Source: Azotobacter vinelandii CA
GTDB lineage: Bacteria; Pseudomonadota; Gammaproteobacteria; Pseudomonadales; Pseudomonadaceae
Assembly: GCF_000380335.1 (NCBI RefSeq)
Contig: NC_021149.1
Span: 5,074,501 to 5,138,500 of the forward strand
Direction of reading: 5' to 3'
Length of the DNA stretch: 64,000 nucleotides
Shown here: positions 52,579 through 63,691 of the stretch, in pieces
Position numbering within the stretch: position 1 is the stretch's first letter
How the letters are laid out: each line of letters opens with the position of its first letter
Program-made: the position numbers and the translations under genes
Notes under the pieces: model-generated
What the model saw: only the letters and a program-made list of their open reading frames with translations
Database searches by the model: none
Told to the model about the DNA's origin: nothing

Positions 52579-52630
52579 GAGTCGGTTCCGAGCTGCCTGA
52601 AAGCGCTTTTGCCCTTCTTGTGGCACGGCC

Positions 52631-52841
52631 TGTCAGGCAACGCCGGATGCCCCCTTCAGGAGGCCGAGCGGAATCGTCGTGGAAGGGGTCGAGCGGCAAG
52701 GATGCCGCGAGAGCCGCGATGGGCCATGGATGGCCCTTCGCGGCGGGCCCCTGGAACGGCGATGTAGGGAGGGAACCCGGAGCGAAGCGCAGGGCCGGAT
52801 GAGGGGGTGGCCTTCTTTTGGGTTACTTTTTCTTGGCCAGA
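52631..52841. repeat. Right arm of the inverted repeat, part 1 (repeat copy B)
   Basis: Starts near TGTCAGGCAACGCC and contains CAGGAGGCCGAGCGGA, GGGGTCGAGCGGCA, ATGGATGGCCCTTCGC, GGGCCCCTGGA and AGGGAGGGAACCC, all shared with element A at 37972-38262. It ends in GTTACTTTTTCTTG-GCCAGA, where the IS481 element interrupts it. Confidence 0.75.
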
Positions 52842-52889
52842 TGTACAGACCGGAGACCTAGGTGACAGGTGTGCGGGGACATGGTTGAC
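52842..52889. repeat. IS481 left terminal inverted repeat
   Basis: 48 bp starting TGTACAGACCGGAGACC and ending TGTGCGGGGACATGGTTGAC. Confidence 0.9.
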
Positions 52890-52921
52890 ACTTTCGGCAG
52901 TGACCTGCCGAGCCAACGACC

Positions 52922-54067
52922 ATGCCCTGGAACATTCAAGACACCATGAACCTACGAGAAGAATTTGTCCTGCTGGCCCAGCAGGAAGGCAGCAACCGCC
53001 GTGAGTTGTGCCGACGCTTCGGGATCAGCCCGCAGACTGCGTACAAGTGGCTGGTCCGATATGAACAGCAAGGGCGTGCCGGCCTGGCCGACCTTTCCAG
53101 GCGCCCCAAGACCAGCCCACAGCTGACATCGCCCAGTCTGGAAGCCCGGGTGGTGGAGCTGCGCCAGGCCCATCCGTGCTGGGGTGGACGTAAGCTGAGT
53201 CGGCGCTTGCAAGACCTGGGGCATCCAGCCTTGGCGCCAAGCACCATCACCTCTATCCTGCACCGTCACGGACTGATCGATCCCCTGGCCTCAGAAGCGG
53301 CCGTGCCCTGGAAACGCTTCGAGCACGCGGCACCCAACGATCTGTGGCAAATGGATTTCAAAGGGTATTTCCAGACATCCGAAGGCCCCTGTCATCCACT
53401 GACCGTGCTGGACGACCACTCGCGTTTCAACCTGGGCCTGCGGGCCTGCGCCTGTCAGCGCCATGGCACCGTGCAGGGTGAACTGATCGGCATCTTCGAG
53501 CGCTATGGCTTGCCGGTACGGATCAACACGGACAACGGCGCCCCTTGGGGTGCCTCGCGCCAACCGGGGCAATTGACCGAACTTGCCATCTGGCTGATCC
53601 GGTTGGGCATCCGCCTGAGCTTCAGCCGTCCTCGTCACCCGCAAACCAACGGCAAGGATGAACGCTTTCACCGCTCACTCAAGGCCGAAGTCCTCAATGG
53701 CCGCAGCTTCCACACCCTGCACCAGGCCCAGGAAGCCTTCGACAACTGGCGTGTGGTCTACAACCACCAGCGACCCCACGAAGCCCTTCGGATGGTCACG
53801 CCTGTCACACGCTACCGAGTCAGCCCACGGACTTATCCTGTACAACTGCCCACCATTGAATACGGGCCGGACGATACCGTGGTGACAGTGAAGGCGCTTG
53901 GGGCGATCAGGTTCAAAGGACGCAGCTACAAACTCTCCAATCCACTGCGCGACCAGCCGGTGGCCATCCGCCCGAGCGGCGATACCGACGGCTTATACGA
54001 CGTGTACTTCGTCCATCACAAGCTGATGCAGATTGACCTGCGGGAGTTAGCCAAAACTGACGCATAA
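52922..54067 (+). CDS. IS481-family transposase
   Basis: 381 residues. An N-terminal helix-turn-helix (RRELCRRFGISPQTAYKWLV at about 26-45) is followed by a second HTH-like region (HPCWGGRKLSRRLQDLG) and a DDE integrase core: Asp in NDLWQMDFKGYF, Asp in RINTDNGAPW, and Glu in KDERFHRSLKAEVL. The frame is complete and undamaged. The start could alternatively be the in-frame ATG at 52946. Confidence 0.94.
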   Translation: MPWNIQDTMNLREEFVLLAQQEGSNRRELCRRFGISPQTAYKWLVRYEQQGRAGLADLSRRPKTSPQLTSPSLEARVVELRQAHPCWGGRKLSRRLQDLGHPALAPSTITSILHRHGLIDPLASEAAVPWKRFEHAAPNDLWQMDFKGYFQTSEGPCHPLTVLDDHSRFNLGLRACACQRHGTVQGELIGIFERYGLPVRINTDNGAPWGASRQPGQLTELAIWLIRLGIRLSFSRPRHPQTNGKDERFHRSLKAEVLNGRSFHTLHQAQEAFDNWRVVYNHQRPHEALRMVTPVTRYRVSPRTYPVQLPTIEYGPDDTVVTVKALGAIRFKGRSYKLSNPLRDQPVAIRPSGDTDGLYDVYFVHHKLMQIDLRELAKTDA

Positions 54068-54070
54068 TCC

Positions 54071-54118
54071 GTCAACCATGTCCCCGCACATGTGTCCACC
54101 ATGTCTCCGGTCCGTACA
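54071..54118. repeat. IS481 right terminal inverted repeat
   Basis: 48 bp ending GGTCCGTACA; reverse complement of the left end with seven mismatches. Confidence 0.9.
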
Positions 54119-54265
54119 GCCAGACAAGAAAAAGTGACTCGGCCGGGGGGCCGAAACAGGGAGTGTCGGAGCACTCGGCAAGCAGCTATGCCAAGGCTCA
54201 CACAATCTTTCTTTCCAGTCCGATATCAGGCGAGCGCTTCATGCGATTGCCCTGCCGTTTCGGCC
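54119..54265. repeat. Right arm of the inverted repeat, part 2
   Basis: Reads GCCAGA (target duplication), CAAGAAAAAGTGACTCGGCC, GGGGGGCCGAAACAGGGAG, CTCGGCAAGCAG, CACACAATCTTT, CCAGTCCGATA and ATGCGATTGCCCTG. This is the reverse complement of the left arm at 52253-52414 with a gap of about 35 bp. Before the IS insertion it continued copy B directly. Confidence 0.75.
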
Positions 54266-54341
54266 CCGACCGCTGCCCGGCCGCCGCGGAATTTGCTATG
54301 GTGCGCCGGCCCTCGCCCCATCCCCCGAGAAACCAGCCCCC

Positions 54342-55652
54342 ATGTCCGCCGAGCACTCCAGCAGCGCGCCCGTGGCGCGTCCGTTGACCCGCAGCGACCT
54401 CAAGACCCTCTCGCTCTCCGCCCTGGGCGGCGCGCTGGAGTTCTACGACTTCATCATCTTCGTGTTCTTCGCCACGGTGGTCGGCAAGCTGTTCTTCCCC
54501 GCCGAGATGCCCGACTGGCTGCGCCAGTTGCAGACCTTCGGTATCTTCGCCGCCGGCTACCTGGCGCGCCCGCTGGGCGGCATCGTCATGGCCCACTTCG
54601 GCGACCTGCTCGGGCGCAAGCGCATGTTCACCCTGAGCATCTTCATGATGGCCGTGCCGACCCTGTGCATGGGTCTCCTGCCGACCTACGCGCAGATCGG
54701 CGTCTGGGCGCCGCTGGCGCTGCTCACCCTGCGCGTGGTGCAGGGCGCGGCGATCGGCGGCGAGGTGCCGGGGGCCTGGGTGTTCGTCGCCGAGCACGCG
54801 CCGCAGCGGCACGTCGGTTTCGCCTGCAGCACCCTGACCGCCGGGCTGACCACCGGCATCCTGCTCGGCTCGCTGACCGCCAACGCGATCAACCGGGCGT
54901 TCAGCGCCGAGGAACTGGCCGACTGGGCCTGGCGCCTCCCCTTCCTGCTCGGCGGGGCCTTCGGCCTGGTTTCGGTCTACCTGCGCCGCTGGCTGCACGA
55001 GACGCCGGTGTTCGCCGAACTGCAACTGCGCCAGTCGCTGGCCGCCGAACTGCCGCTCAAGGCGGTGGTGCGCGAGCACCGTCCGGCGGTGCTGCTGTCG
55101 ATGCTGCTGACCTGGGTGCTGTCGGCCGGCATCGTGGTGATCATCCTGATGACTCCGACCCTGCTGCAGACGCTGCACGGCTTCGCCGCGGAAGAGGCCC
55201 TGCGGGCCAACGGCCTGGCCATTCTCGGCCTGACCCTCGGCTGCGTGCTGGCCGGCCTCGCGGCGGACCGCTTCGGCGCCGGGCCGACCTTCGTCTGCGG
55301 CGGCCTGCTGCTCCTGGCCAGTTCATCGGCGTTCTACGCCAGCCTCGCCGGCCACCGCGACTTGATGCTGCCGCTGTACGCCCTGGCCGGCCTCTGCGTG
55401 GGCAGCATCGGCGCCATCCCCATGGTGATGGTCAAGGCCTTCCCGGCGGCGGTGCGCTTCTCCGGGCTGTCGTTCTCCTACAACCTGGCCTACGCCATCT
55501 GCGGCGGCCTGACGCCGATCCTGGTCAGCCTGCTGCTGAAGTGGAGCCCGCTGGGCCCGGCCTATTACGTCGGCGCACTGTGCCTGCTGTTCATCCTGAC
55601 CGGCGCCGGCCTGTGGCGGCGCGGAGCCCCCGCGCTGGCGCCGGCCGGCTGA
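54342..55652 (+). CDS. MHS-family (metabolite:H+ symporter) MFS transporter
   Basis: 436 residues with about 12 membrane helices. Diagnostic stretches are LGGALEFYDFIIFVFFATVV in helix 1, PLGGIVMAHFGDLLGRKRMF (the GDLLGRK loop), and RVVQGAAIGGEVPGAWVFVA. This group (ProP, KgtP, CitA relatives) carries organic acids, proline or betaine with protons. The substrate is not readable. It stands alone between the repeat zone and the sensor kinase. Confidence 0.88.
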   Translation: MSAEHSSSAPVARPLTRSDLKTLSLSALGGALEFYDFIIFVFFATVVGKLFFPAEMPDWLRQLQTFGIFAAGYLARPLGGIVMAHFGDLLGRKRMFTLSIFMMAVPTLCMGLLPTYAQIGVWAPLALLTLRVVQGAAIGGEVPGAWVFVAEHAPQRHVGFACSTLTAGLTTGILLGSLTANAINRAFSAEELADWAWRLPFLLGGAFGLVSVYLRRWLHETPVFAELQLRQSLAAELPLKAVVREHRPAVLLSMLLTWVLSAGIVVIILMTPTLLQTLHGFAAEEALRANGLAILGLTLGCVLAGLAADRFGAGPTFVCGGLLLLASSSAFYASLAGHRDLMLPLYALAGLCVGSIGAIPMVMVKAFPAAVRFSGLSFSYNLAYAICGGLTPILVSLLLKWSPLGPAYYVGALCLLFILTGAGLWRRGAPALAPAG

Positions 55653-55861
55653 CCCCTCCTCGCCCCTTACCACCGCGTCTCCCGGCCGGCCCGCTCGGGC
55701 CCCGGGACCGGCGGACACACCCGACGGATCGCCCGCAGCCGGGAACACCGGGTGATTTGTTCCCTTTTCTCCCTTTATCCGCCCTCTCCACCGCGCGACA
55801 CTGCCTCTAGAATCAAAACGCCATCATTTTCGTCGACGCCGTCCGGACGACCGGAAGCCGC

Positions 55862-58800
55862 ATGGATCTGCCTGGCAAAACGACTGGAACGGATGCCAAG
55901 ATTCCCGGAGCGAACGTGAAACTCGGAAAGCCCAGCACCCTCGCCTCCCTGCTCGCCGTACTTCTGCTGCTGTTCTCCTCGCTGAACGCCGTGCGTACCG
56001 TCCTGCTGGCCCAGGAGCGCCGCGAAGTCCTGCAGGCGCTGGCCCACGGCGTCGGAAGCCCGGCCACGACCGGGGACGGGCGCGATCCGGAGGCCTTCCA
56101 GGCCGGGGAGGACATAGCCCGCGGAAAGGCCCTGGAGCGCCTCGCGGCCCGTCTGGAACGGCTCGACGGCCAGGTCGACTCCGCCATGCGCATCGTCGCG
56201 GCCACCCTGCTGCCCGGCCTGCTGCTGGCGGCCTTCGCCCTGCACGGCCGCCACCGGCGGCGTTCGCCGCGCGACCAGCCGCGCACGCCCCCGGAGCAGG
56301 CCGGCAGCGACGAGTCGGAACTCCAGCGGGTGCTGTTCGACAGCATCCCCTTCCCGCTCTTCGTCAAGGACCGGGAGGCCCGTTACATCCGCTTCAACCG
56401 GGCCTTCCTGAACAACTTCCGGGTCCGCGCCGAGGAACTGACCGGCAAGACCATCCTGGATTTCCTGGAACTGCCCGCCGAAGAACGCTCCCGCTACCAG
56501 GCCGCCAGCGAGCGGCTGCTGCGCGAAGGCGGCCTGTTCAGCACCGAACGGCGAATCCGCTATGCCGACGGGCGCGAGCACCCATCCATCTACACCCTCG
56601 CCGGCTACCCCGGCGGCGACGGCCGTCCGGCCGGGCTGCTCGGCATGCTGATCGATATCTCGGCACAGAAGGCGTCCGAACGGGCCCTGGCCGAAGCCAA
56701 GGAGCTGGCCGAGGAGGCGACGCGCATGAAGTCCGACTTCCTCGCCAACATGAGCCACGAGATTCGCACGCCGATGAACGTGATCATGGGCATGACCCAG
56801 TTGGCGCTGGACAGCGGGCTGGACGAGCGCCAGCGCAACTTCGTCGAAAAGGCCCACGACGCGGCCCGGAGCCTGCTCGGCATCATCAACGACATCCTCG
56901 ACTTCTCGAAGATCGAGGCCGGCAAGATGCGTTTCGAGCAGGTGGACTTCCAGCTCGAGAGCGTGACTGATCACCTGGCCGACCTGTCCGTCCTCAAGGC
57001 CCAGGAAAAGGGCCTGGAGCTGCTCTTCGACATCGCCACCGACGTGCCCACCGCGCTGATCGGCGACCCGCTGCGCCTCGGCCAGGTGCTGAGCAACCTG
57101 CTCGATAACGCGATCAAGTTCACCAGCCGGGGCGAGATCACTCTGCGCATCCGCAAGGAATGCGAGGACGAACGGGGCGTCCGGCTGCGCTTCGAGGTGC
57201 GCGACACCGGCATCGGCCTCAACGAGACGCAGCGCCGGAAGCTGTTCCGGGCCTTCACCCAGGCCGACTCCTCGACCTCCCGCCAGTACGGCGGAACCGG
57301 TCTCGGCCTGGCCATCTGCAAGCACCTGGTGGCCATGATGGACGGCGAGATCGGCGTCGACTCCAGCCCCGGGGTCGGCAGCACCTTCCATTTCGATGCC
57401 CGCTTCGAGCGGCAGGCGAACCAGCGCGAACTGCTGGCGGACAGCGCCGATCTCCTCGGCATGCGCGTACTGGTGGTGGACGACAACGCCAGCGCCCTGG
57501 AAATCTTCGCCGGCATGCTGAGCGCGCTGCGCTTCGCGGTGACCACGGCGGACAACGCGCCGCAGGCGATCCGGCTGCTGGAGCGGGCCCAGCAGGAGGA
57601 CAACCCTTACCGCCTGGTAATCATGGACTGGCTGATGCCGGGCATGGACGGCGTCCAGGCGGTCGGCGCGATCCGCGCCGCCCCGCGGATCGCCGAGACT
57701 CCGCTGTTCGTGATGGTCACCTCGTACGGCCGCGACGAGTTGCTCGAACGCCTCGGCAAAGTCCCCGTGGAGGGCCTGCTGGTCAAGCCGGTCACTCCTT
57801 CCAGCCTGCTCGACGGCATCCTCGACGCCTGCAGTCGCAGGATGAGGACCGCGCCGAACAGCCGAAAAGCGCTGGAAAGCGAGGCCGAACAGGCCCGGGA
57901 GGCCCTGCGCGGTGTCCATCTGCTGCTGGTCGAGGACAACCCGGTCAACCAGGAAATGGCCATGGAACTCCTCGCCACCGCGGGGATTCGCGTGGATGTC
58001 GCCAACGACGGCGCCGAGGCCGTCGGCAAGGTCATGGCGCATGCCTACGACGGCGTGCTGATGGACTGCCAGATGCCGGTGATGGATGGCTTCGAGGCCA
58101 CCCGGCGGATTCGCCGGGCAGGCCTCGTCGACCTGCCGATCCTGGCCATGACCGCCAGCACCATGGCTGGTGACCGGGAACGCTGCCTGGCCGCCGGGAT
58201 GCACGCGTACATCGCCAAGCCCATCGACGTCGCCCAGTTGTTCGTCACCCTGCGCCACTGGGTCGGGAGCGGGCGGCCGCTGGCCCTACCGGCTCCTCTC
58301 GCCATCGGCGGGAGCGTGCCCACAGCGTCGGCGAACACCGCCCTGGAGCGGGCCGGAGCCTTGCGGCGCCTGGGCGGCAACCGCGCCCTGCTCGACCGGC
58401 TGCTGGCGCGTTTCGCGGCGACCCAGGCCGACGCCGCCGCACGGCTCGGCGCCGCCCTCGCGGCCGGCGACCGGGAAGGCGCCCGGCGTATCGCCCATAC
58501 CCTCAAGGGACTGGCCGGCAATATCGGCGCCACGGAGCTGGCGACCCAGGCCGCCACCCTCGAGCAATGCCTCGGGCAGAACCGGCAGCCTCCCGCCGAA
58601 ACCCTGGACGATCTGGAAAGGACGCTCGGCGCCCTGTGCGCATCCATCGCCGCCCCGGCCGCCGGCAATCCGGCACCCATCGTGGCGGAAACGCCGCAGG
58701 AGCTGTCCGCACTCGACGAAGGACTCCGAACCCTGGAGGCCTTGTTGCGCGACGACGATGCCGACGCCGTGGCGCAACTGCGCGCCCTGGGCCCCCGGCT

Positions 58801-58954
58801 GGCCGCCCGCGGCCTCGGCGAACGGGCCGGCGAGCTACAGGCCCTGGTCGCCCGCTATGACTTCGAGGCCGCCCTGGCCAGCCTCGCGGCCATCCGCCGG
58901 AACCTCGCTCCGCGGGACGCCGAGGCAGCCGGCCCGCAGAGACCGCGCCGATGA
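55862..58954 (+). CDS. Hybrid sensor histidine kinase (2TM-PAS-HisKA-HATPase-REC-REC-HPT)
   Basis: 1030 residues. Two membrane helices (about 23-47 and 100-122) flank a short periplasmic loop. A PAS domain follows (from [20 protein letters not shown]). The kinase core has His299 in [11 protein letters not shown], the N-box [13 protein letters not shown] and G-boxes DTGIGL and [13 protein letters not shown]1 has Asp589 ([12 protein letters not shown]) and REC2 Asp735 ([13 protein letters not shown]). A C-terminal HPT domain has His879 in [16 protein letters not shown] overlap couples it to the next gene. A GTG at 55916 is an alternative start. Confidence 0.94.
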   Translation: MDLPGKTTGTDAKIPGANVKLGKPSTLASLLAVLLLLFSSLNAVRTVLLAQERREVLQALAHGVGSPATTGDGRDPEAFQAGEDIARGKALERLAARLERLDGQVDSAMRIVAATLLPGLLLAAFALHGRHRRRSPRDQPRTPPEQAGSDESELQRVLFDSIPFPLFVKDREARYIRFNRAFLNNFRVRAEELTGKTILDFLELPAEERSRYQAASERLLREGGLFSTERRIRYADGREHPSIYTLAGYPGGDGRPAGLLGMLIDISAQKASERALAEAKELAEEATRMKSDFLANMSHEIRTPMNVIMGMTQLALDSGLDERQRNFVEKAHDAARSLLGIINDILDFSKIEAGKMRFEQVDFQLESVTDHLADLSVLKAQEKGLELLFDIATDVPTALIGDPLRLGQVLSNLLDNAIKFTSRGEITLRIRKECEDERGVRLRFEVRDTGIGLNETQRRKLFRAFTQADSSTSRQYGGTGLGLAICKHLVAMMDGEIGVDSSPGVGSTFHFDARFERQANQRELLADSADLLGMRVLVVDDNASALEIFAGMLSALRFAVTTADNAPQAIRLLERAQQEDNPYRLVIMDWLMPGMDGVQAVGAIRAAPRIAETPLFVMVTSYGRDELLERLGKVPVEGLLVKPVTPSSLLDGILDACSRRMRTAPNSRKALESEAEQAREALRGVHLLLVEDNPVNQEMAMELLATAGIRVDVANDGAEAVGKVMAHAYDGVLMDCQMPVMDGFEATRRIRRAGLVDLPILAMTASTMAGDRERCLAAGMHAYIAKPIDVAQLFVTLRHWVGSGRPLALPAPLAIGGSVPTASANTALERAGALRRLGGNRALLDRLLARFAATQADAAARLGAALAAGDREGARRIAHTLKGLAGNIGATELATQAATLEQCLGQNRQPPAETLDDLERTLGALCASIAAPAAGNPAPIVAETPQELSALDEGLRTLEALLRDDDADAVAQLRALGPRLAARGLGERAGELQALVARYDFEAALASLAAIRRNLAPRDAEAAGPQRPRR

Positions 58955-59994
58955 AAGCCACCATCCTCGTCGTGGACGACGTACCGGAGAACATCGACAT
59001 CTTCGTCGAGATCCTCGCGCCGCATCACCGCACCAAGGTCGCCCTGAACGGCGAGCGGGCGCTCAGGATCGCCCGCTCGGACAACCCGCCGGACCTCATC
59101 CTGCTCGATGTGATGATGCCGGGACTGAGCGGCTATCAGGTCTGCGAACGGCTCAAGGCCGATCCGGACACCCGGGCCATTCCGGTGATCTTCGTCACCG
59201 CCATGAGCGAAACGGCCGACGAGCAGCGCGGCCTGGAGCTGGGCGCGGTGGACTACATCACCAAGCCGATCAGCCCGCCGATCGCCCTGGCCCGGGTACG
59301 GACCCACCTGGCGCTCCATCGGCAGCGCCAGGAACTGGCCCGGCAGGTCGAGCAGCGCACCGCCGAACTGCTCAGGACCCGCCAGCAGATCGTCCGCCGC
59401 CTGAGCCGCGCCGCGGAGTTTCGCGACAACGAGACGGGCAACCACATCGTGCGCATGAGCCACATCGCCCGACTGATCGCCCAGGCAGCCGGCATGGGCG
59501 CGGAGTTCGTGGAAACCCTGTTCAATGCCGCGCCGATGCACGACATCGGCAAGATCGGCATTCCCGACAGCATCCTGTTCAAGTCGGGCCGGCTGGAACC
59601 GGAAGAATGGGCGATCATGCGCCGGCATACCGAGATCGGCGCGAAGATCATCGGCCGGCACGACGACGACCTGCTCAAGGCCGCCCACAGCATCGCCCTG
59701 CACCACCACGAGAAATGGGACGGCAGCGGTTACCCCCAAGGCCTCGGGGGCGAGGAGATTCCTTTGATGGCGCGCATCGCCGCCGTCGCCGATGTGTTCG
59801 ACGCCCTGACCTCGGCGCGCCCCTACAAGAAGGCCTGGCCCCTGGAGGAGGCGGTCGGCTACATCGAGGCCCAGGCCGGCACGCATTTCGATCCGGCGCT
59901 GATCGGCCCCTTCCGGCGCTCGCTCGGGGAGATCGCGCGGATCGTCGAACGCTATGCCGACCACCAGGGCCCATGCCTGGACTTCGACCCGTAG
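58951..59994 (+). CDS. Response regulator with HD-GYP domain (probable c-di-GMP phosphodiesterase)
   Basis: 347 residues. The receiver domain has the DD pair in VVDDVPEN, Asp53 in [10 protein letters not shown] and Lys in DYITKPIS. After a coiled-coil linker ([20 protein letters not shown]), the HD-GYP domain has His197-Asp198 in [14 protein letters not shown] and the GYP loop at 260-262 in [17 protein letters not shown]. All metal and substrate motifs are intact, so it should cleave c-di-GMP when phosphorylated by the coupled kinase at 55862. It is convergent with modC. Confidence 0.94.
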   Translation: MKATILVVDDVPENIDIFVEILAPHHRTKVALNGERALRIARSDNPPDLILLDVMMPGLSGYQVCERLKADPDTRAIPVIFVTAMSETADEQRGLELGAVDYITKPISPPIALARVRTHLALHRQRQELARQVEQRTAELLRTRQQIVRRLSRAAEFRDNETGNHIVRMSHIARLIAQAAGMGAEFVETLFNAAPMHDIGKIGIPDSILFKSGRLEPEEWAIMRRHTEIGAKIIGRHDDDLLKAAHSIALHHHEKWDGSGYPQGLGGEEIPLMARIAAVADVFDALTSARPYKKAWPLEEAVGYIEAQAGTHFDPALIGPFRRSLGEIARIVERYADHQGPCLDFDP

Positions 59995-60011
59995 GCCGCC
60001 GCCCGGCGGCC

Positions 60012-61154
60012 TCAGCCGAGCAGCGCCACCGCCTTGATCTGCGCCCACATGCGCCTGCCAGGGGCTATCCCGAGCTGGTCGCAGGAACGGCGGGTGATGC
60101 GGGCGATCAGCGGAGTGCCCTCGGCCTCCAGACGTACCAGCACATGGGCCGGGGTATCGGCCTCGACCACCTCGCGGACAGTGGCCGGCAATACGTTGGT
60201 GATGCTGGAGTCCTCGATGCGGCTGTTCGCCAGGCTGACATCGCGGGCGTGCACGCGCAGGCGCAGGCGCTGGCCGGGCGCCTCCGGGCGCCGCGCGACC
60301 AGCACCGCGCCGCCGGGAAAGGCGAGACGGGTGAGGTGGTAGTGGTCGTCGTGCTCGGCCACCACCGACTCGATGACCACCCCGGCATCCTCGTGAAAGG
60401 CGGTCGGCAGGTCGAGCCGCGCCATGATGTCCTGCAGCGAGCCCTGCGCCGTCACGCGCCCCTGGTCGAGCAGCACCACATGGTCAGCGAGGCGCGCCAC
60501 CTCGTCCGGCAAGTGGCTGACGAACAGCATCGGGATGTCCAGTTCGTCGTGCAGACGCTCCAGATAGGGCAGGATCTCGTTCTTGCGCTTGAGGTCGAGC
60601 GCCGCCAGCGGCTCGTCCATCAACAGAAGACGCGGGCTGGTGAGCAGCGCGCGGGCGATGCCGACGCGCTGGCGCTCGCCACCGGACAGGCGGCCGGGCA
60701 GGCGCTCGAGCAGGTGGCCGATGCCGAGCAGTTCCAGCACCCGCTCCCAGGACACCTGGCGGCTGGCGGCATCGACGCGCTTCATGCCGTATTCCAGGTT
60801 GCGCCGCACGCTCAGATGGGGGAACAGGCTGGCCTCCTGGAACACATAGCCGAGGGCGCGCCTGTGGGTCGGCAGGAACACCCCGGCGGCGCTGTCCTGC
60901 CAGAGCTCGCCGTTGATCTCCAGACGCGCCTCGGCGGCCCGCTCCAGGCCGGCGACGCAGCGCAGCAGGGTGGTCTTGCCGGAGCCGGAATGGCCGAACA
61001 GCGCGGTCACGCCATGCCCCGGCAGGGTCAGGTCGACATCCAGCGCGAACCCCGCGTAATCCACCCGGAAACGGGCGCGGATGCCGTCCGCCGGCAAGCC
61101 GCCCGAAAGTGCACCGGTTTCGCCCTTGGTGCCGGGCTCGAAGCTGGTGTTCAT
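60012..61154 (-). CDS. modC: Molybdate ABC transporter ATPase ModC
   Basis: 380 residues. Walker A is [14 protein letters not shown], the signature [17 protein letters not shown], Walker [13 protein letters not shown], and the H-loop [15 protein letters not shown]-terminal molybdate-binding TOBE/Mop domain starts near [20 protein letters not shown]. The first about 30 residues ([20 protein letters not shown]) extend beyond most ModC proteins; there is no internal Met before the ATPase fold. GGGAGAG precedes the ATG. It is the last gene of the mod operon. Confidence 0.96.
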   Translation of the reverse strand: MNTSFEPGTKGETGALSGGLPADGIRARFRVDYAGFALDVDLTLPGHGVTALFGHSGSGKTTLLRCVAGLERAAEARLEINGELWQDSAAGVFLPTHRRALGYVFQEASLFPHLSVRRNLEYGMKRVDAASRQVSWERVLELLGIGHLLERLPGRLSGGERQRVGIARALLTSPRLLLMDEPLAALDLKRKNEILPYLERLHDELDIPMLFVSHLPDEVARLADHVVLLDQGRVTAQGSLQDIMARLDLPTAFHEDAGVVIESVVAEHDDHYHLTRLAFPGGAVLVARRPEAPGQRLRLRVHARDVSLANSRIEDSSITNVLPATVREVVEADTPAHVLVRLEAEGTPLIARITRRSCDQLGIAPGRRMWAQIKAVALLG

Positions 61155-61170
61155 CGACGACTCTCCCGGA

Positions 61171-61851
61171 TCAGCTCAGCCCCGCCTTGAAGCGACGGCT
61201 GGAATAGAGTGCGAACAGTACGAGGAAGGAGAACAGCACCATGCCTCCGGCGAGCCAATGGGCCTGGGCATATTCCATCGCCTCGACATGGTCGAAAATT
61301 TGTACCGCCACGGTGCGGGTCTTTTCCGGGATATTGCCGCCGATCATCAGCACCACGCCGAACTCGCCCACGGTATGCGCGAAGCCGAGAATGGCGGCGG
61401 TGATGAAACCGGGCCGCGCGAGGGGGACCACCACGGTGAAGAAGGTATCCCAGGGGCCGGCGCGCAGCGTCGAGGCCACCTCCAGCGGGCGCTCGCCGAT
61501 CGCCTCGAAGGCGTTCTGCAGCGGTTGCACGACGAAGGGCAGCGAATAGAACACCGACGCCACCACCAGGCCGGCGAAGGTGAACGGCAATGTGCCGAGT
61601 CCCAGGAACTGGGTCAGTTGACCGATGGGGCCGTGCGGCCCCATGGTCACCAGCAGGTAGAAGCCGAGCACGGTCGGCGGTAGTACCAGCGGCAATGCCA
61701 CGACCGCGCCTATCGCCCCCTTCAGGCGCGAACGGGTGCGCGCCAGCCACCAGGCGATCGGCGTGCCGACCACCAGCAGCAGCACCGTGGTCAGCGATGC
61801 CAGCTCCAGGGTCAGGCGGATGGCGGCGAGGTCGTGTTCGGACAACGGCAT
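61171..61851 (-). CDS. modB: Molybdate ABC transporter permease ModB
   Basis: 226 residues from ATG 61851; AGGAG lies 9 nt upstream, whereas the GTG at 61860 abuts it. The five to six membrane helices include the family loop [20 protein letters not shown] and the EAA-type motif [20 protein letters not shown] that contacts ModC. Confidence 0.95.
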   Translation of the reverse strand: MPLSEHDLAAIRLTLELASLTTVLLLVVGTPIAWWLARTRSRLKGAIGAVVALPLVLPPTVLGFYLLVTMGPHGPIGQLTQFLGLGTLPFTFAGLVVASVFYSLPFVVQPLQNAFEAIGERPLEVASTLRAGPWDTFFTVVVPLARPGFITAAILGFAHTVGEFGVVLMIGGNIPEKTRTVAVQIFDHVEAMEYAQAHWLAGGMVLFSFLVLFALYSSRRFKAGLS

Positions 61852-61872
61852 TGCCTGCACCTCCTGCCTTGC

Positions 61873-62673
<801 letters not shown>

Positions 62674-63486
62674 TCAGCCGTAGACGGCCAGGATCACGCT
62701 CGACGACTTGAAGAAAGCGCAGGCCGCCACGCCCGGCGCCAGGCCGAGGGCCTTGCAGCTATCGGCGGTGACCACGCAGGTCACGCTGCGCCCGGAGGGC
62801 AGGGCCAGGGTCACCTCGTTGTTCACCGGCCCCTCGTGGATATCGATGACCTCGCCCCACAACTGATTGCGCGCGGTGAGCTTGAGCGAAGGCTCGGTGG
62901 TGAGCATCACCGAGGAAGACTTGACCAGGGCGAAGACCTCCTTGCCGATGGCCAGCTCCAGGTTCTCCGCGCTGGCCTTGGTGATGACCGCGGCGATCTC
63001 GTTCTCGGCGTCCAGGCGGATGCGCACCTCGTAGTCGACGCCGCCGACGCGCAGACCGGTGACGATGCCGGCGAACTGGTTGCGCGCGCTGGTCTTCATG
63101 CTCATGGAGTGCATGAGACGCTGGAAGGCCTGGATGTCGCCGCCGGTCACCTCGTTGAGGCGCTCGGAGAGACGGTCGAGGGCGCTCTGGTATTCGATTT
63201 CCAGGGCGCGGTACATGGCCACGATGCGCCGGCCGTAGTCGGTGAGCTGGGTGCCGCCGCCCTGCCGGCCACCCGCGACCCGCACCACCAGGGGCTCGGG
63301 GGCGAGGTTGTTCATGGTATCGATGGCGTCCCAGGCCGCCTTGTAGGAAAGCGGCACGACCTTGGCGGCCCGGTTGATCGATCCTTCGCGCTCGATGGCT
63401 TCGAGCAGGCGGATGCGGGTATCGGACAGGGCGGTACCGACATCGGTGTCCAGGGACATGCGGGCGAGGAAACGGGTGGCGGTCAT
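62674..63486 (-). CDS. modE: Molybdate-responsive regulator ModE
   Basis: 270 residues. An N-terminal winged HTH (IEREGSINRAAKVVPLSYKA) with the ModE region GGRQGGGTQLTDYGRRIV is followed by two Mop-type molybdate-binding domains: SARNQFAGIVTGLRVGGVDY and TARNQLWGEVIDIHEGPVNN. With molybdate it represses the mod operon and activates molybdenum-enzyme genes. It is the first gene of the operon, divergent from modG across 205 bp. Confidence 0.97.
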   Translation of the reverse strand: MTATRFLARMSLDTDVGTALSDTRIRLLEAIEREGSINRAAKVVPLSYKAAWDAIDTMNNLAPEPLVVRVAGGRQGGGTQLTDYGRRIVAMYRALEIEYQSALDRLSERLNEVTGGDIQAFQRLMHSMSMKTSARNQFAGIVTGLRVGGVDYEVRIRLDAENEIAAVITKASAENLELAIGKEVFALVKSSSVMLTTEPSLKLTARNQLWGEVIDIHEGPVNNEVTLALPSGRSVTCVVTADSCKALGLAPGVAACAFFKSSSVILAVYG

Positions 63487-63567
63487 CGTCTGGTAGCCTG
63501 CAATTTATCTATTTATCCAGTTTTATATAAAGCAATTCACATGCCAAGTGTCACTTTGTTATTATTC

Positions 63568-63583
63568 CGCTGCTATAACAGCG
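63568..63583. promoter_or_regulatory. Palindrome CGCTG-N6-CAGCG in the modE-modG gap
   Basis: A perfect 5-bp dyad around CTATAA. It resembles part of a ModE half-site and lies 82 bp upstream of modE. Confidence 0.35.
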
Positions 63584-63629
63584 TTGTCTATACTTTCGAC
63601 TCACATCAATTGTCATTTTTACGACAATT

Positions 63630-63650
63630 TATAGTGCAAATGATATAGCG
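63630..63650. promoter_or_regulatory. Probable ModE operator
   Basis: Read on the - strand, CGCTATAT-N9-TATA resembles the E. coli ModE site (CGCTATATA-N6-TATATAACG). It lies 42 bp before the modG start and 144 bp before the modE start. Autoregulation is inferred. Confidence 0.5.
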
Positions 63651-63691
63651 GTTGTGCCAAACCCTGCACTCCATCGGACGAGGAACACAGC

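Larger units (their letters stand above)
52842..54118 (+). mobile_element. IS481-family insertion sequence
   Basis: 1277 bp bounded by 48-bp terminal inverted repeats (52842-52889 and 54071-54118) that match at 41 of 48 positions and begin TGTAC. Flanking direct repeats GCCAGA at 52836-52841 and 54119-54124 are a 6-bp target duplication. One intact transposase gene lies inside. Complete ends and exact duplication indicate a recent, possibly active copy. Confidence 0.93.

Noticed and set aside
52034-52802. Several overlapping short frames on both strands upstream of the IS
   Set aside because: They follow the repeats (same peptides recur because the DNA recurs) and show no family sequence.
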